Of a stretch of DNA of 33,275 nt, positions 8,890 through 16,503 are shown one piece after another. The notes beneath the pieces are model-generated. The model was given only the letters and a program-made list of their open reading frames with translations. It made no database searches and was not told the origin of the DNA. The translations under genes were made by a program, and so were the position numbers. How positions within the stretch are numbered: the stretch's first letter is position 1; every line of letters starts with the position of its first letter. Source of the DNA: Methanobacteriota archaeon (lineage in GTDB: Archaea; Thermoplasmatota; Poseidoniia; Poseidoniales; Poseidoniaceae); contig PBMQ01000029.1 in the NCBI GenBank assembly GCA_002722615.1, positions 12,935-46,209 of the forward strand, in the 5' to 3' direction.

Positions 8890-10662
8890 ATGCGTATCGT
8901 TGTTTTAGATGATGAACGATGCAAACCCAACATGCCTGCATTTGACTACTTGCAAAAATATGCAGGTTCATGTGGCGGCGAATGTATTCAGTTTACAGAT
9001 GAAAAATGGAAGATTCTAGAGACGGCTTGTCCTGTTTGTTTCACCAGAGCAAAATTATGCCCAGGAGATGCTGTTAAAGTCATTAATTTACCTTCAGAAC
9101 TGGACACAGACATGATTCATCGCTACAGTTTGAACGGATTCAGATTATTTCGCTTGCCAACGCCTACAAAAGAGTCTGTGGTAGGTGTGCTCGGTCCGAA
9201 CGGCATGGGTAAATCGACGGCATTCAATGCCCTTTCTGGACGAACAATCCCCAATCTGGGTGATTGGAGATCAACAGAAACAAACTGGGATGATGTAATC
9301 AGCACATTACCGCGTGGAGAATTACGTGACTTCTTCACATCTGTCAAAAATGGAGAAATCAAGGTCGCATTAAAGCCTCAAAATGTTGACAGGTTGCCGA
9401 AAAGAGTTCAAGGTACTGTAGAAAATCTGTTACGTAAGGTCGATGAAAGAAAAATGTTCGACGAATACGTGAAGGCAACAGGAATTGAAAAATTACTTTC
9501 CCGTACAGTTCAACAATTATCCGGTGGAGAACTTCAACGTATGGCGATATGTGCGACACTGCTTCGAGATGCTGATGTCTATTTCTTCGATGAACCCTCA
9601 TCATATCTCGATATTCATGAACGAATGCGTATCGTAAAAATCATCCAGGATCTTGCACAATCCAAGCGCGTAATCGTTATTGAGCACGATTTGGCAGTGC
9701 TCGATGTACTTGCCGACTTGGTCCATATCGTCTATGGAAACAAAGGAGCATTTGGTGTATTCACGCCAGCTCGATCTACTCGAACGGCCATCAACGCCTA
9801 TCTTGAAGGGTATCTGCCAGAGGAAAATGTTCGTATCCGTGAAAAGCCAATTAAGTTCCAAAAACACTACGACAGGCGAGGAGAAATTGGGAACCCAATA
9901 CTTCAATGGGGTGAAATTCGCAAGAATCTTGGAGAATTTGAACTTACAACAAACGAAGGTTCAGTTCACAGGTCTGAGGTCGTTGGCGTTGTGGGTGCAA
10001 ATGGTACGGGGAAATCAACTATGATCAAAATTCTAGCCGGTGAAATTGAGTATGACGAAGGCTGGGTAACCGATCAAACTACGATATCATACAAGCCTCA
10101 ACATATCGATGTCGACATGGATTGTACTGTCCAGATGTGGCTTGATAGTGAGTTGGGAATGCGTTGGCGGAGTGGTGAATTTAACGTCAACGTTATACGC
10201 GCTTTAGGCGTTGAGCCTCTACTTCAAAAGCGGGTCAAGAAATTATCAGGTGGGGAACGTCAAGCTGTTTCAATCGCCGTTTGTCTTGGCCGTGAAGCGG
10301 ACCTCTATTTATTGGATGAGCCTTCCGCTCACCTTGATGCAAATGCTCGTATGGAAGCTGCAAAAGCCATCCGTCGTACTATGGAAGCGAATGATAAATC
10401 TGCATTTGTTATTGATCATGACGTGTATTTTATTGACATTGTAAGCGACTCTTTACTTGTTTTTGAAGGACAGGGCGGAGTTCATGGCAAGGCTATGGGC
10501 CCCTATTCACTACGAGATGGAATGAATCGTTTCCTCGAAGATGTCAATGTGACCTTCCGCCGTGATCACGATTCAAAGCGCCCCCGCATCAACAAATCCA
10601 AGAGTCGAAAGGATCGAGAACAGCGTGAAAAGGGGGACTTTTACTCCTTTGAAAGCAAATAA
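8890..10662 (+). CDS. abce1: ABCE1/RLI ribosome-recycling ATPase with degenerate Fe-S domain
   Basis: ABCE1 splits ribosomes after termination by closing twin ABC ATPase domains against an N-terminal two-[4Fe-4S] domain. Both ATPase domains look complete. Walker A is GPNGMGKST (102-110) and GANGTGKST (369-377), signatures are LSGGELQ and LSGGERQ, and DEPSSYLD and DEPSAHLD Walker B plus the switch histidines are present. The conserved tail GMNRFLEDVNVTFRRD is also there, and the length is 590 aa. The N-terminal domain is aberrant. The canonical pattern C-x4-C-x3-C-x3-CP reads C11-x4-P16-x3-Y20-x3-Y24-A, and the second motif C-x2-C-x2-C-x3-CP reads C47-x2-C50-x2-R53-x3-C57-P. Two non-canonical cysteines, C28 and C32, lie between them. 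The ATG at 8890 is preferred to the GTG three codons earlier, which forms part of the Shine-Dalgarno GTGAGTGAT. It follows rpl10e and precedes the nuclease pair by 41 bp. Confidence 0.95.
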   Translation: MRIVVLDDERCKPNMPAFDYLQKYAGSCGGECIQFTDEKWKILETACPVCFTRAKLCPGDAVKVINLPSELDTDMIHRYSLNGFRLFRLPTPTKESVVGVLGPNGMGKSTAFNALSGRTIPNLGDWRSTETNWDDVISTLPRGELRDFFTSVKNGEIKVALKPQNVDRLPKRVQGTVENLLRKVDERKMFDEYVKATGIEKLLSRTVQQLSGGELQRMAICATLLRDADVYFFDEPSSYLDIHERMRIVKIIQDLAQSKRVIVIEHDLAVLDVLADLVHIVYGNKGAFGVFTPARSTRTAINAYLEGYLPEENVRIREKPIKFQKHYDRRGEIGNPILQWGEIRKNLGEFELTTNEGSVHRSEVVGVVGANGTGKSTMIKILAGEIEYDEGWVTDQTTISYKPQHIDVDMDCTVQMWLDSELGMRWRSGEFNVNVIRALGVEPLLQKRVKKLSGGERQAVSIAVCLGREADLYLLDEPSAHLDANARMEAAKAIRRTMEANDKSAFVIDHDVYFIDIVSDSLLVFEGQGGVHGKAMGPYSLRDGMNRFLEDVNVTFRRDHDSKRPRINKSKSRKDREQREKGDFYSFESK

Positions 10663-10703
10663 TGCGTCACGAGTTCTAAAGACCAGCATCCCGAGGAGTG
10701 ATC

Positions 10704-12473
10704 ATGCCTGTCGGAGTTCCACCAAAAGGAGGACCTCTGGGGAGGAGTCGTTCAAGACTCTCTGCCTCGGGACTAACTACGTACCTTCGATGTCGAAGGC
10801 AGTGGTATCTTACACGCAAAGTAGGATTGTCATCGCCATCATCGATTGGCCAAGTAACTGGTCTTGTGATTGAAGATGCATTGTGCCGAGTTCTCATGCA
10901 ACGTCCTGGAGATATGAATTCGTTTGATGAGTTGAAATCATGGGCATACAATTTGTGCAAAGATGAAGCACAGCAAGCTTGGAACGAAGGCGAAGAGGCA
11001 TGGAATGCACGGCTTTGGAAACGAGACGACTCGGATTGGTCGACGGTTGATGTTGCAAATTATGAACTCAAAATCCGTCAGGGCGTGGACTTGTTTCTCG
11101 AAGAGGTTGATGCTTGTTTCAATGCAAACGGAGGTCCGTTTATCGACGTATTCCGATCAAATTCTAGCCCATACAAAATCCCCGCACCCGCATGGGGGGA
11201 ACGTCCAGTATTCCCGGTTCCAGAGAAGGTACGCTCCATTCAAGCCCGAGACTGGTCCATCGAACATCCGTTTGAATGGCAAGACAACGGCAAACCAGTT
11301 CGTTGGAATGAAGCATGGGAGGTTGCTCGACCGTGGTTCAAAGATCCAAGAGTACATCAACCTCAGCGAATGTTTCATCCAGATGGTTGGGCTGCGGGTG
11401 AACTCGATCTTGTTCTGCGATGGGATGGCAACATTCGTCTTGTTGACATTAAATCAGGCCACTCAGGATCCGCATTTTCTGAGAGCCTTCAGCATCAACT
11501 CCGATTCTATGCTTGGCTTTGGTCAAGAACCGAAGAAGAAGGAGAGGTCGTCTCGATGGAGGGGTGGTACCTCTCGAGTAAAGAGAGAATAGAATACAAT
11601 GCTCCGAGTGAAGATGAACTTACATCAATGGATTCGGAGTTTTATGACATCAATGAGACAATGAGAGGCATGGGTGAAGGTGCATCAATGTTACCTGCGA
11701 ATCCAAGCAATGGTATTTCCGACCACAACGAGGCATGTCTTGGGGAATCAGCAGGGTGCAGTTGGTGTGCCGTTTCAACAGAGAACATTGCTACTGCAGG
11801 TCCAATGAATGAGAAAACACGGAGCATGATGTTGCAAGGTGTACAAATACAAACCCCATGTCTTCCGTTTTCCGAGATTCCTTCTCGGGTTGATGTGGAG
11901 GGTGAGCTTATTGCACAATGGGGCCCGTTGCCCAACCATTTCAACGAACCCGTCCTCGGTGCAATGTTGAAGGCTGGGGAAGCCACGATTGCAATTGAGG
12001 AGGCTGAACCGGGTGCTTTCCCAAACCTTCACGAATCAAAAAATGCGAAGGTCGTCATCAAGAATGCTTTACCCGGTGTTTGGAGGGATCAGCCCCGATT
12101 GTATGTTGACGGAAATTCTGAATTTGTGGAACAATCCGATGACCATGCAGGTACTACACGAATAGGATTACTCAGAACACGAGCAAATGTAGAAGGAATC
12201 GTTTTATCGATTCGAAGACAAAACGGTGTACGGCTTGATGGACGTCCATGGTCCATGCTTGCATTCCACCTTTGGGATGGAAGTCACGTTGTCGAAGTCG
12301 TTGCATTTGGTTCAGCCATTAGTGAGCGACTTCTTTCCTTGCAACCTGGAGAGAACATACGTTTGATTGGGGCTGAATTGGGATGGCGTGCTGGTTTGGT
12401 TCAACTGCGAATTGATGTACGAAAAACAAGAATCGAATTGCCTCGTCCTGAATTCACATCCAAGAGTATTTGA
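10704..12473 (+). CDS. Fe-S PD-(D/E)XK nuclease (Cas4/RecB-like) with C-terminal OB folds, paralog A
   Basis: Probable DNA exonuclease or DNA-end processor of the RecB/Cas4/AddB superfamily. The N terminus RLSASGLTTYLRCRRQWYL is the classic opening of Fe-S RecB-type nucleases, with C30 as first cluster ligand. E57 lies in a GxxxE helix. The core metal motif is G232-E-L-D235 followed by V-D248-I-K250, then a Q265-x3-Y269 helix. C345-x6-C352-x2-C355 can complete a four-cysteine cluster. From about 385 to the end (589 aa) strand-rich sequence, including LRTRANVEGIVLSIRR and the ELGWRAGLVQLRIDVRK tail, looks like one or two OB folds. The ATG at 10704 follows GAGGAGTGAT. It lies 41 bp downstream of ABCE1, and paralog B follows after 24 bp. 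No CRISPR or helicase gene is near. Superfamily is confident; substrate is unknown. Confidence 0.82.
   Translation: MPVGVPPKGGPLGRSRSRLSASGLTTYLRCRRQWYLTRKVGLSSPSSIGQVTGLVIEDALCRVLMQRPGDMNSFDELKSWAYNLCKDEAQQAWNEGEEAWNARLWKRDDSDWSTVDVANYELKIRQGVDLFLEEVDACFNANGGPFIDVFRSNSSPYKIPAPAWGERPVFPVPEKVRSIQARDWSIEHPFEWQDNGKPVRWNEAWEVARPWFKDPRVHQPQRMFHPDGWAAGELDLVLRWDGNIRLVDIKSGHSGSAFSESLQHQLRFYAWLWSRTEEEGEVVSMEGWYLSSKERIEYNAPSEDELTSMDSEFYDINETMRGMGEGASMLPANPSNGISDHNEACLGESAGCSWCAVSTENIATAGPMNEKTRSMMLQGVQIQTPCLPFSEIPSRVDVEGELIAQWGPLPNHFNEPVLGAMLKAGEATIAIEEAEPGAFPNLHESKNAKVVIKNALPGVWRDQPRLYVDGNSEFVEQSDDHAGTTRIGLLRTRANVEGIVLSIRRQNGVRLDGRPWSMLAFHLWDGSHVVEVVAFGSAISERLLSLQPGENIRLIGAELGWRAGLVQLRIDVRKTRIELPRPEFTSKSI
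12467..12473 (+). promoter_or_regulatory. TATA-like element for a leaderless nuclease B transcript
   Basis: TATTTGA overlaps the last two codons and stop of nuclease A, centred 28 nt before the ATG at 12498. No Shine-Dalgarno precedes that ATG. Archaeal TATA boxes sit about 26 nt before the transcription start, so nuclease B may have its own leaderless transcript as well as read-through. Prediction from spacing only. Confidence 0.35.
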
Positions 12474-12497
12474 GGGGTCGGTTCCAGAAGCTAATCT

Positions 12498-14318
12498 ATG
12501 CCTGTTCGATTACCAGATCCTGAGCAGGATTTTGTTGGACCCTACAATCGTCTTTCGGCAAGCCAAGTCAACACTTGGAAGGCCTGCCCCCGTCTTTGGT
12601 ATTATGAGAAAGTTCGGCGATTTGTCATGCCACAAATCCCGATTCTCTTTGTCGGTAGGGCCGTTGAAGAAGCAATCTGTAAGACACTCAAAGAATCGCC
12701 AGCGCTCATTGTTGCGGCAGCACCTCCCGATATCTATTCTCCAACCCCGCTCGATGAAGAGGGGCGGCCAAATAGAGAGCACGATGGAAAATGGCCTGCT
12801 GAGGAATTACTTTTGTTACCGGAATCAAAGTGGCCAATCGACAAAAAATCGCTGCAAGAGTGGGCAAACAAACGCGTCCTATCTCATCTTACTGTAAGTT
12901 TGGAAGCAATGAGACTTGAATGGTTTAAGCACGAACGGAAAGCAGGTGATTGGGGCCTCGATGTCGACATAGAACGTTGTGCGATGATGGCTATGAATGG
13001 CATCAAAATGCACATGGATGAAATAGAAGCGTGCTTTCTATCAATTACTGATGAAGAAGTAGAAGCTTGGCGATTAGGACATCGCTATCACTGGCCTGCC
13101 CCTGATGGGCGCGGCTTTGCCATTGATTCACACCCGATTGCTGCAACAGGATCAATTGGCTGGATTGAAGCCTGGGAAATCGCACGTCCATGGTTTGTCG
13201 ATCCGGATGCGAAACCATTCATGATGAATGCAGTTCATCCAGAACACTGGTTCCAAGGCGAATACGACTTGGTATATCGATGGGGAGAACAAATCAAAAT
13301 TGTTGATATCAAGGCCTCGTTAGGAAATTCAGACCGCTCCGGAGATTATGTTGAACAACTTCGCATGTATGCATATTTGTGGTGGAGTACACATGATGGA
13401 GAACATGTTGATGCACTGGAGATATGGTACCTTGCTGCAGATTCAAAGAAGATGATTCAAGTCCCAAATGAAGATGAATTGAAGGCCATCGGCGTTGAAT
13501 TGAAAGCACTCTGGTCTGAATTGCGTGAGGAAACACCCAACATTGAACGATGCCCCGCTGAACCTGCACCAATGCGTTCTTTTGGACCCGGAGGGGTTCC
13601 TTCCAAGGAGGAACCATCGAAGACACGATGCGAACGATGCGATTGGTCGCATATTTGTCCAAATGGTGAGTGGGATGACGTGCATCCGAATGGGGGTGCA
13701 TTCCACCTACCGGGATTGGTAACTGAAACCAAAGGAACTCCACTGAATAAAATCAAAACGCGACATACCGTGACAGGACGAGTTCACACAGTGTTCAATG
13801 GACGACAGCAACGGATTACAATCGCAGAAGGCAATTCCGCATTTGCAGATGTACAAATCAAAGGAACAGAATTCAAGGACGGGGGGCCAACAATCCCTGA
13901 TGATCTCAAGAAAGGTGAATTAGTGCGAATCGAGAATGCTTTTTTCCAAATCAATTACAAAGGGGCGCTTACATTCAAAATCGATCCATTTGCACGCATT
14001 CTTCGAATCCAAGACGGTGATGAAGAAGTCTCACTCCACACTCCACGTGCACGATGGGATGTGATTGGAACTGTTGTCTATAGAACAGAAAAGAGAGGAG
14101 TTTCCGCACGAGGAGATTGGTGTCGAAAGGGATTGATGTTAATGGACGAATATGGGTCATTGAAAATCGAAGGTTGGCAAGCCGATTGGGGGACTCAATA
14201 TGAAATGTTGAACCCTGGTGACAAGGTTGTCATCACCAATATAGGGATCGATGGTTGGGCTGCATTAGCAAGAGGAGAGATGTATCGGACATCACGCCTC
14301 CACATCCTTCACGATTAA
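12498..14318 (+). CDS. Fe-S PD-(D/E)XK nuclease (Cas4/RecB-like) with two C-terminal OB folds, paralog B
   Basis: Second member of the tandem pair and clearly homologous to paralog A: the opening NRLSASQVNTWKACPRLWYY is shared, with C30 at the same position. The catalytic block is G254-E-Y-D257 and V-D270-I-K272, with a Q287-x3-Y291 helix. The cluster ligands C378-x2-C381-x5-C387 follow the standard Cas4/AddB/Dna2 spacing, unlike paralog A. Shared landmarks such as EAWEIARPWFVDP (EAWEVARPWFKDP in A) show common descent. About residues 415-505 and 512-606 look like two OB folds (HTVTGRVHTVFNGRQQR; RWDVIGTVVYRTE), as in single-strand-binding RPA-type proteins. Length is 606 aa. It is likely to work with paralog A, perhaps as a heterodimer, in repair or recombination. 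The last four bases overlap the UBL gene on the other strand. Confidence 0.82.
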   Translation: MPVRLPDPEQDFVGPYNRLSASQVNTWKACPRLWYYEKVRRFVMPQIPILFVGRAVEEAICKTLKESPALIVAAAPPDIYSPTPLDEEGRPNREHDGKWPAEELLLLPESKWPIDKKSLQEWANKRVLSHLTVSLEAMRLEWFKHERKAGDWGLDVDIERCAMMAMNGIKMHMDEIEACFLSITDEEVEAWRLGHRYHWPAPDGRGFAIDSHPIAATGSIGWIEAWEIARPWFVDPDAKPFMMNAVHPEHWFQGEYDLVYRWGEQIKIVDIKASLGNSDRSGDYVEQLRMYAYLWWSTHDGEHVDALEIWYLAADSKKMIQVPNEDELKAIGVELKALWSELREETPNIERCPAEPAPMRSFGPGGVPSKEEPSKTRCERCDWSHICPNGEWDDVHPNGGAFHLPGLVTETKGTPLNKIKTRHTVTGRVHTVFNGRQQRITIAEGNSAFADVQIKGTEFKDGGPTIPDDLKKGELVRIENAFFQINYKGALTFKIDPFARILRIQDGDEEVSLHTPRARWDVIGTVVYRTEKRGVSARGDWCRKGLMLMDEYGSLKIEGWQADWGTQYEMLNPGDKVVITNIGIDGWAALARGEMYRTSRLHILHD

Positions 14319-14515
14319 CCGCCTGAGGAAACCGTCGTAACTAAGAGCGTCACATCTGCTTGCAAGATGGTGCTATGAGGAAGGATTCGTTCTTCGAAAC
14401 TGACAATAACGGTTGAAGGAAGAATTCCTGCAGATTCAAGTGCCTGACGAATCGTCTGTCCTTGAACAATCTCTATGCTACAATTGTGGTCTCGCCCATG
14501 AAAGGTGATGTGCAT
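14315..14515 (-). CDS. ThiS/MoaD/SAMP-like ubiquitin-fold protein ending in Gly-Gly
   Basis: A 66-aa protein with beta-grasp spacing: an initial strand (MHITFHGRDHNCSIEI), a helix (TIRQALESAG), the segment STVIVSFEERILPHST and a final strand leading to the C terminus VTTVSSGG. A free C-terminal di-glycine is the hallmark of sulfur carriers (ThiS, MoaD, Urm1) and archaeal SAMP modifiers; an E1-like enzyme adenylates it and it becomes a thiocarboxylate or is conjugated to lysines. Which of these roles applies cannot be read from sequence. The moaA gene in this window shows that molybdopterin synthesis exists, but the two genes are 13 kb apart. A tRNA thiolation role (Urm1/TtuB-like) is an alternative. 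The gene overlaps the 3' end of nuclease B. Confidence 0.82.
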   Translation of the reverse strand: MHITFHGRDHNCSIEIVQGQTIRQALESAGILPSTVIVSFEERILPHSTILQADVTLLVTTVSSGG

Positions 14516-14569
14516 GAACTAGCCTGTGAAGCATCACGCTTATGACCGTGGCGCACAGGCAACAAACAA

Positions 14570-14652
14570 GCCGAGATCGCATAGCCCGGTATTGCGGTGG
14601 ATTCGAAATCCACTGTCCCTTGGACGCGGGGGTTCAAATCCCTCTCTCGGCG
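14570..14652 (+). tRNA. trnS(CGA): tRNA-Ser, anticodon CGA
   Basis: The acceptor stem GCCGAGA / TCTCGGC pairs perfectly over seven bases with discriminator G at 14652. The anticodon stem GTGGA / TCCAC holds the seven-base loop TTCGAAA, giving anticodon CGA for UCG serine codons. A long variable arm (GTCC-CTT-GGAC) identifies a class II tRNA, consistent with serine. The T arm is GGGGG-TTCAAAT-CCCTC with one G-T pair. CCA is not encoded and no intron is seen. The PAC2 gene on the opposite strand ends two bases beyond. Confidence 0.96.
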
Positions 14653-14653
14653 C

Positions 14654-15406
14654 TTACATGTAGAATGCATCAGGTTCTTCCATCAACTCACGGACATGAT
14701 CTGCACCACCTGAAGGGGCAATTTCATTCAACTTCGAGAGGAGTGCAGAACTAGCATCGTTTGGAAGATTGAGATCGAGTACCCAGCTCGTAAAAATGAA
14801 GTTCAATAGGCGTAATGATGCGTGAATATCTCCGCTTGCTCCAACAGTGGTTGCCATCGCACAAACGGACTTCAATCCAAACAATGGGGCAAGTGAAGCC
14901 ATCAACGCAGACATTCCTATTGCACCGCCCGATGGCTGATCACGCCGAACGTCAACACCTCGTTCTTCCAAATCGACACGATGCGGAGAAGATGTTGCAA
15001 CTGCAAATGCCTCCTTGACCTCTGGAGTTGACATTAATCCTGCTAAAACTACGATTTCCGTGATTCCTTGAGATGCTAAGTGTTTCAACAATTCAGTCGA
15101 AAAATCGTATTGCTGGAAGGACTCGCTTGGCTGCCCTCGCCCTGTAATGGTTAGGATTCTCTTTCCACCATTCGATTCGATTTGCTTTACGAGAAGATGA
15201 GGGGGTGCGAGTAAACCGTTTTCATCCAAACGTGCCAATGGTGTGAGACCTGGGTGAATGAAACGTGCAACCTCAATTGCATTATTTGCTTCATTCAGCA
15301 ATTCAATCGCATTCTTTCCAACATCACCTACCCCAGGTAACGCAAAGAGAACAAGGTCGATTGAAGTAAAGTCTATGTCTTCCAAAACGTCAACAAGGAG
15401 TGTCAT
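14654..15406 (-). CDS. PAC2-family protein (proteasome assembly chaperone-like)
   Basis: Resembles the archaeal PAC2 family, homologs of the eukaryotic proteasome assembly chaperone PAC2. Visible features are the glycine turn ALPGVGDVGKNAIELL at the N terminus, a GRGQPSESF motif, the GITEIVVLAGLMSTPEVKEA segment and the GGAIGMSALMASLAPLFG helix. Length 250 aa fits. It is the last gene of the L44e-S27e-aIF2-alpha-Nop10-PAC2 cluster, an order widely kept in archaea, which supports the call. Its ATG is 60 bp beyond the Nop10 stop, across a hairpin, so it may be partly uncoupled. A role in proteasome maturation is inferred from the family; the biochemical activity of the archaeal members is less settled. 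Confidence 0.85.
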   Translation of the reverse strand: MTLLVDVLEDIDFTSIDLVLFALPGVGDVGKNAIELLNEANNAIEVARFIHPGLTPLARLDENGLLAPPHLLVKQIESNGGKRILTITGRGQPSESFQQYDFSTELLKHLASQGITEIVVLAGLMSTPEVKEAFAVATSSPHRVDLEERGVDVRRDQPSGGAIGMSALMASLAPLFGLKSVCAMATTVGASGDIHASLRLLNFIFTSWVLDLNLPNDASSALLSKLNEIAPSGGADHVRELMEEPDAFYM

Positions 15407-15456
15407 GAATCCCTAACCCTTCCGTTAAGGAGTATAATGTTTGACAATGAATGAAC

Positions 15457-15472
15457 AAAAGAATGCTCATTC
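15457..15472 (-). terminator. Hairpin plus T-run at the Nop10 stop
   Basis: On the minus strand GAATG-AG-CATTC is followed by TTTTG; the TGA inside the hairpin is the Nop10 stop codon. The same layout (AGAATG, two-base loop, CATTCT, T-run) appears on the other strand at 28153-28170 after another gene. It would end or weaken transcription before the PAC2 gene. The very short loop means the stem may open partly; prediction only. Confidence 0.4.
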
Positions 15473-15709
15473 TTCTTCTTGTTCTTGGGAACCAGTTCGC
15501 ATTTCTTCTAGTGAAGGAAGTGTTGGAATTGTTTGTGGCCATTCAGGTGATTCTACATCGTTGAGTTGTCGGCGGACATTCGCTCGATGATCTTCTGGCG
15601 ACCACTTCAAGGGCGCTGCTGCTTGAGCTTTACCGCCACATGCAGGACATGTTGTTTCAAGACACCAAGCACCACAATCGACGCACTGCTGAAGGATTTG
15701 TCGTGCCAT
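15467..15709 (-). CDS. nop10: H/ACA ribonucleoprotein subunit Nop10
   Basis: Small zinc protein of the H/ACA guide-RNA pseudouridylation complex with Cbf5, Gar1 and L7Ae. The sequence opens MARQILQQCVDCGAWCLETT with CPACGG after it, giving the CxxC...CxxC zinc ribbon at residues 9-25. The Nop10 signature LKWSPEDHRANVRRQL follows. The ATG at 15709 is used because GAGTGAT lies just before it and MAR is the usual start; the GTG at 15718 is part of that ribosome-binding site. Length is 80 aa, longer than the typical 55-60 owing to an acidic, proline-containing C-terminal tail (about 25 residues). It begins five bases after the aIF2-alpha stop, so translation is probably coupled. Confidence 0.94.
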   Translation of the reverse strand: MARQILQQCVDCGAWCLETTCPACGGKAQAAAPLKWSPEDHRANVRRQLNDVESPEWPQTIPTLPSLEEMRTGSQEQEEE

Positions 15710-15714
15710 GAAAA

Positions 15715-16503
15715 TCACTCCCGATATGAATCAGCTGTTCCTCCAGCAGATTCTATGATTGACACAATTGCAGCAATGGAATCTCTCCATGTATCTTCGG
15801 CAGTCTTGAAATCTGGCGCTCGCATTTCGATTCGGTATTCCGGTGCACCATCATAGTAACAATTCACTTCAATCTCTTCTTCAGGCGAAGATATTTTTTC
15901 AGCTGCAATCAAGGCATCACGTATGGTTTCAACACCGTTTCCTGTTTCAACTTTCAAGGTTAAAATGCCACGAATTTCAACAAATGGAGGAATGATATTT
16001 TCGACTGAGAGATCGATGAAAGGTTGTATCCAATCGCCCTCGAATCCAGCATCAACAATCGAACCCTCATGCATTGCTGCTTCTTCGAATGCCCCATAGA
16101 GGGTTTCGAAAACTTGAGTTAATTCGAGTTGGAGTTCAGATGCAAACTCTGCATCCCACTTCTGAGCCTCGGATAGAACCTTGAACAATTGATGTGCGCG
16201 TTGTTCATTCTTCCATTGTTGGAGACGATCTCGTCGTCGTTCTTCTGATACTGACTTGAGTGAAAGCTTGAGAGAACTGCCGTCACGCCGACTTGGCATG
16301 ACTTTGCAAACGAGACGTTGTCCTTCTCGAACGAATCGACGGATGTTTTTGATCCATCCACTTGCTATTTCACCAATGAAGATGAAACCGAGAACTCCCT
16401 CGTATTCATCGAGTGAAACATCCGCTCCGTTTTGCTTTACGCTATCAACGGTGACAACTACAAGTTCACCTTCTTCTGGGTAAATGAGGTCGGATTTCGA
16501 CAT
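15715..16503 (-). CDS. eif2a: Translation initiation factor aIF2 subunit alpha
   Basis: Alpha subunit of the heterotrimeric factor that brings initiator tRNA to the small ribosomal subunit. An S1/OB RNA-binding domain occupies about residues 10-85 (GELVVVTVDSVKQNGADVSL; GFIFIGEIASGWIKNIRRFV; LKLSLKSV). A helical domain (about 90-170) and a C-terminal alpha-beta domain that contacts the gamma subunit follow. At 262 aa it matches archaeal aIF2-alpha. It lies between S27e and Nop10 in the conserved archaeal order. Its ribosome-binding site GGAGG is buried in a perfect hairpin that ends directly before the ATG, which suggests control by coupling to S27e translation. Confidence 0.95.
   Translation of the reverse strand: MSKSDLIYPEEGELVVVTVDSVKQNGADVSLDEYEGVLGFIFIGEIASGWIKNIRRFVREGQRLVCKVMPSRRDGSSLKLSLKSVSEERRRDRLQQWKNEQRAHQLFKVLSEAQKWDAEFASELQLELTQVFETLYGAFEEAAMHEGSIVDAGFEGDWIQPFIDLSVENIIPPFVEIRGILTLKVETGNGVETIRDALIAAEKISSPEEEIEVNCYYDGAPEYRIEMRAPDFKTAEDTWRDSIAAIVSIIESAGGTADSYRE

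Noticed and set aside
10963-11592. 209-aa open frame inside nuclease A in another frame
   Set aside because: Nuclease A has clear catalytic motifs over the same bases; the alternate translation shows nothing.
10704-14318. Calling the nuclease pair Cas4 of a CRISPR system
   Set aside because: No CRISPR repeats and no cas1/cas2 or effector genes are in the window, and the proteins are three times the length of Cas4 with OB tails.
14473-14670. 65-aa minus-strand open frame containing RERDLNPRVQGTVDFESTA
   Set aside because: It is the antisense of tRNA-Ser, a well-known false protein, and overlaps the tRNA fully.
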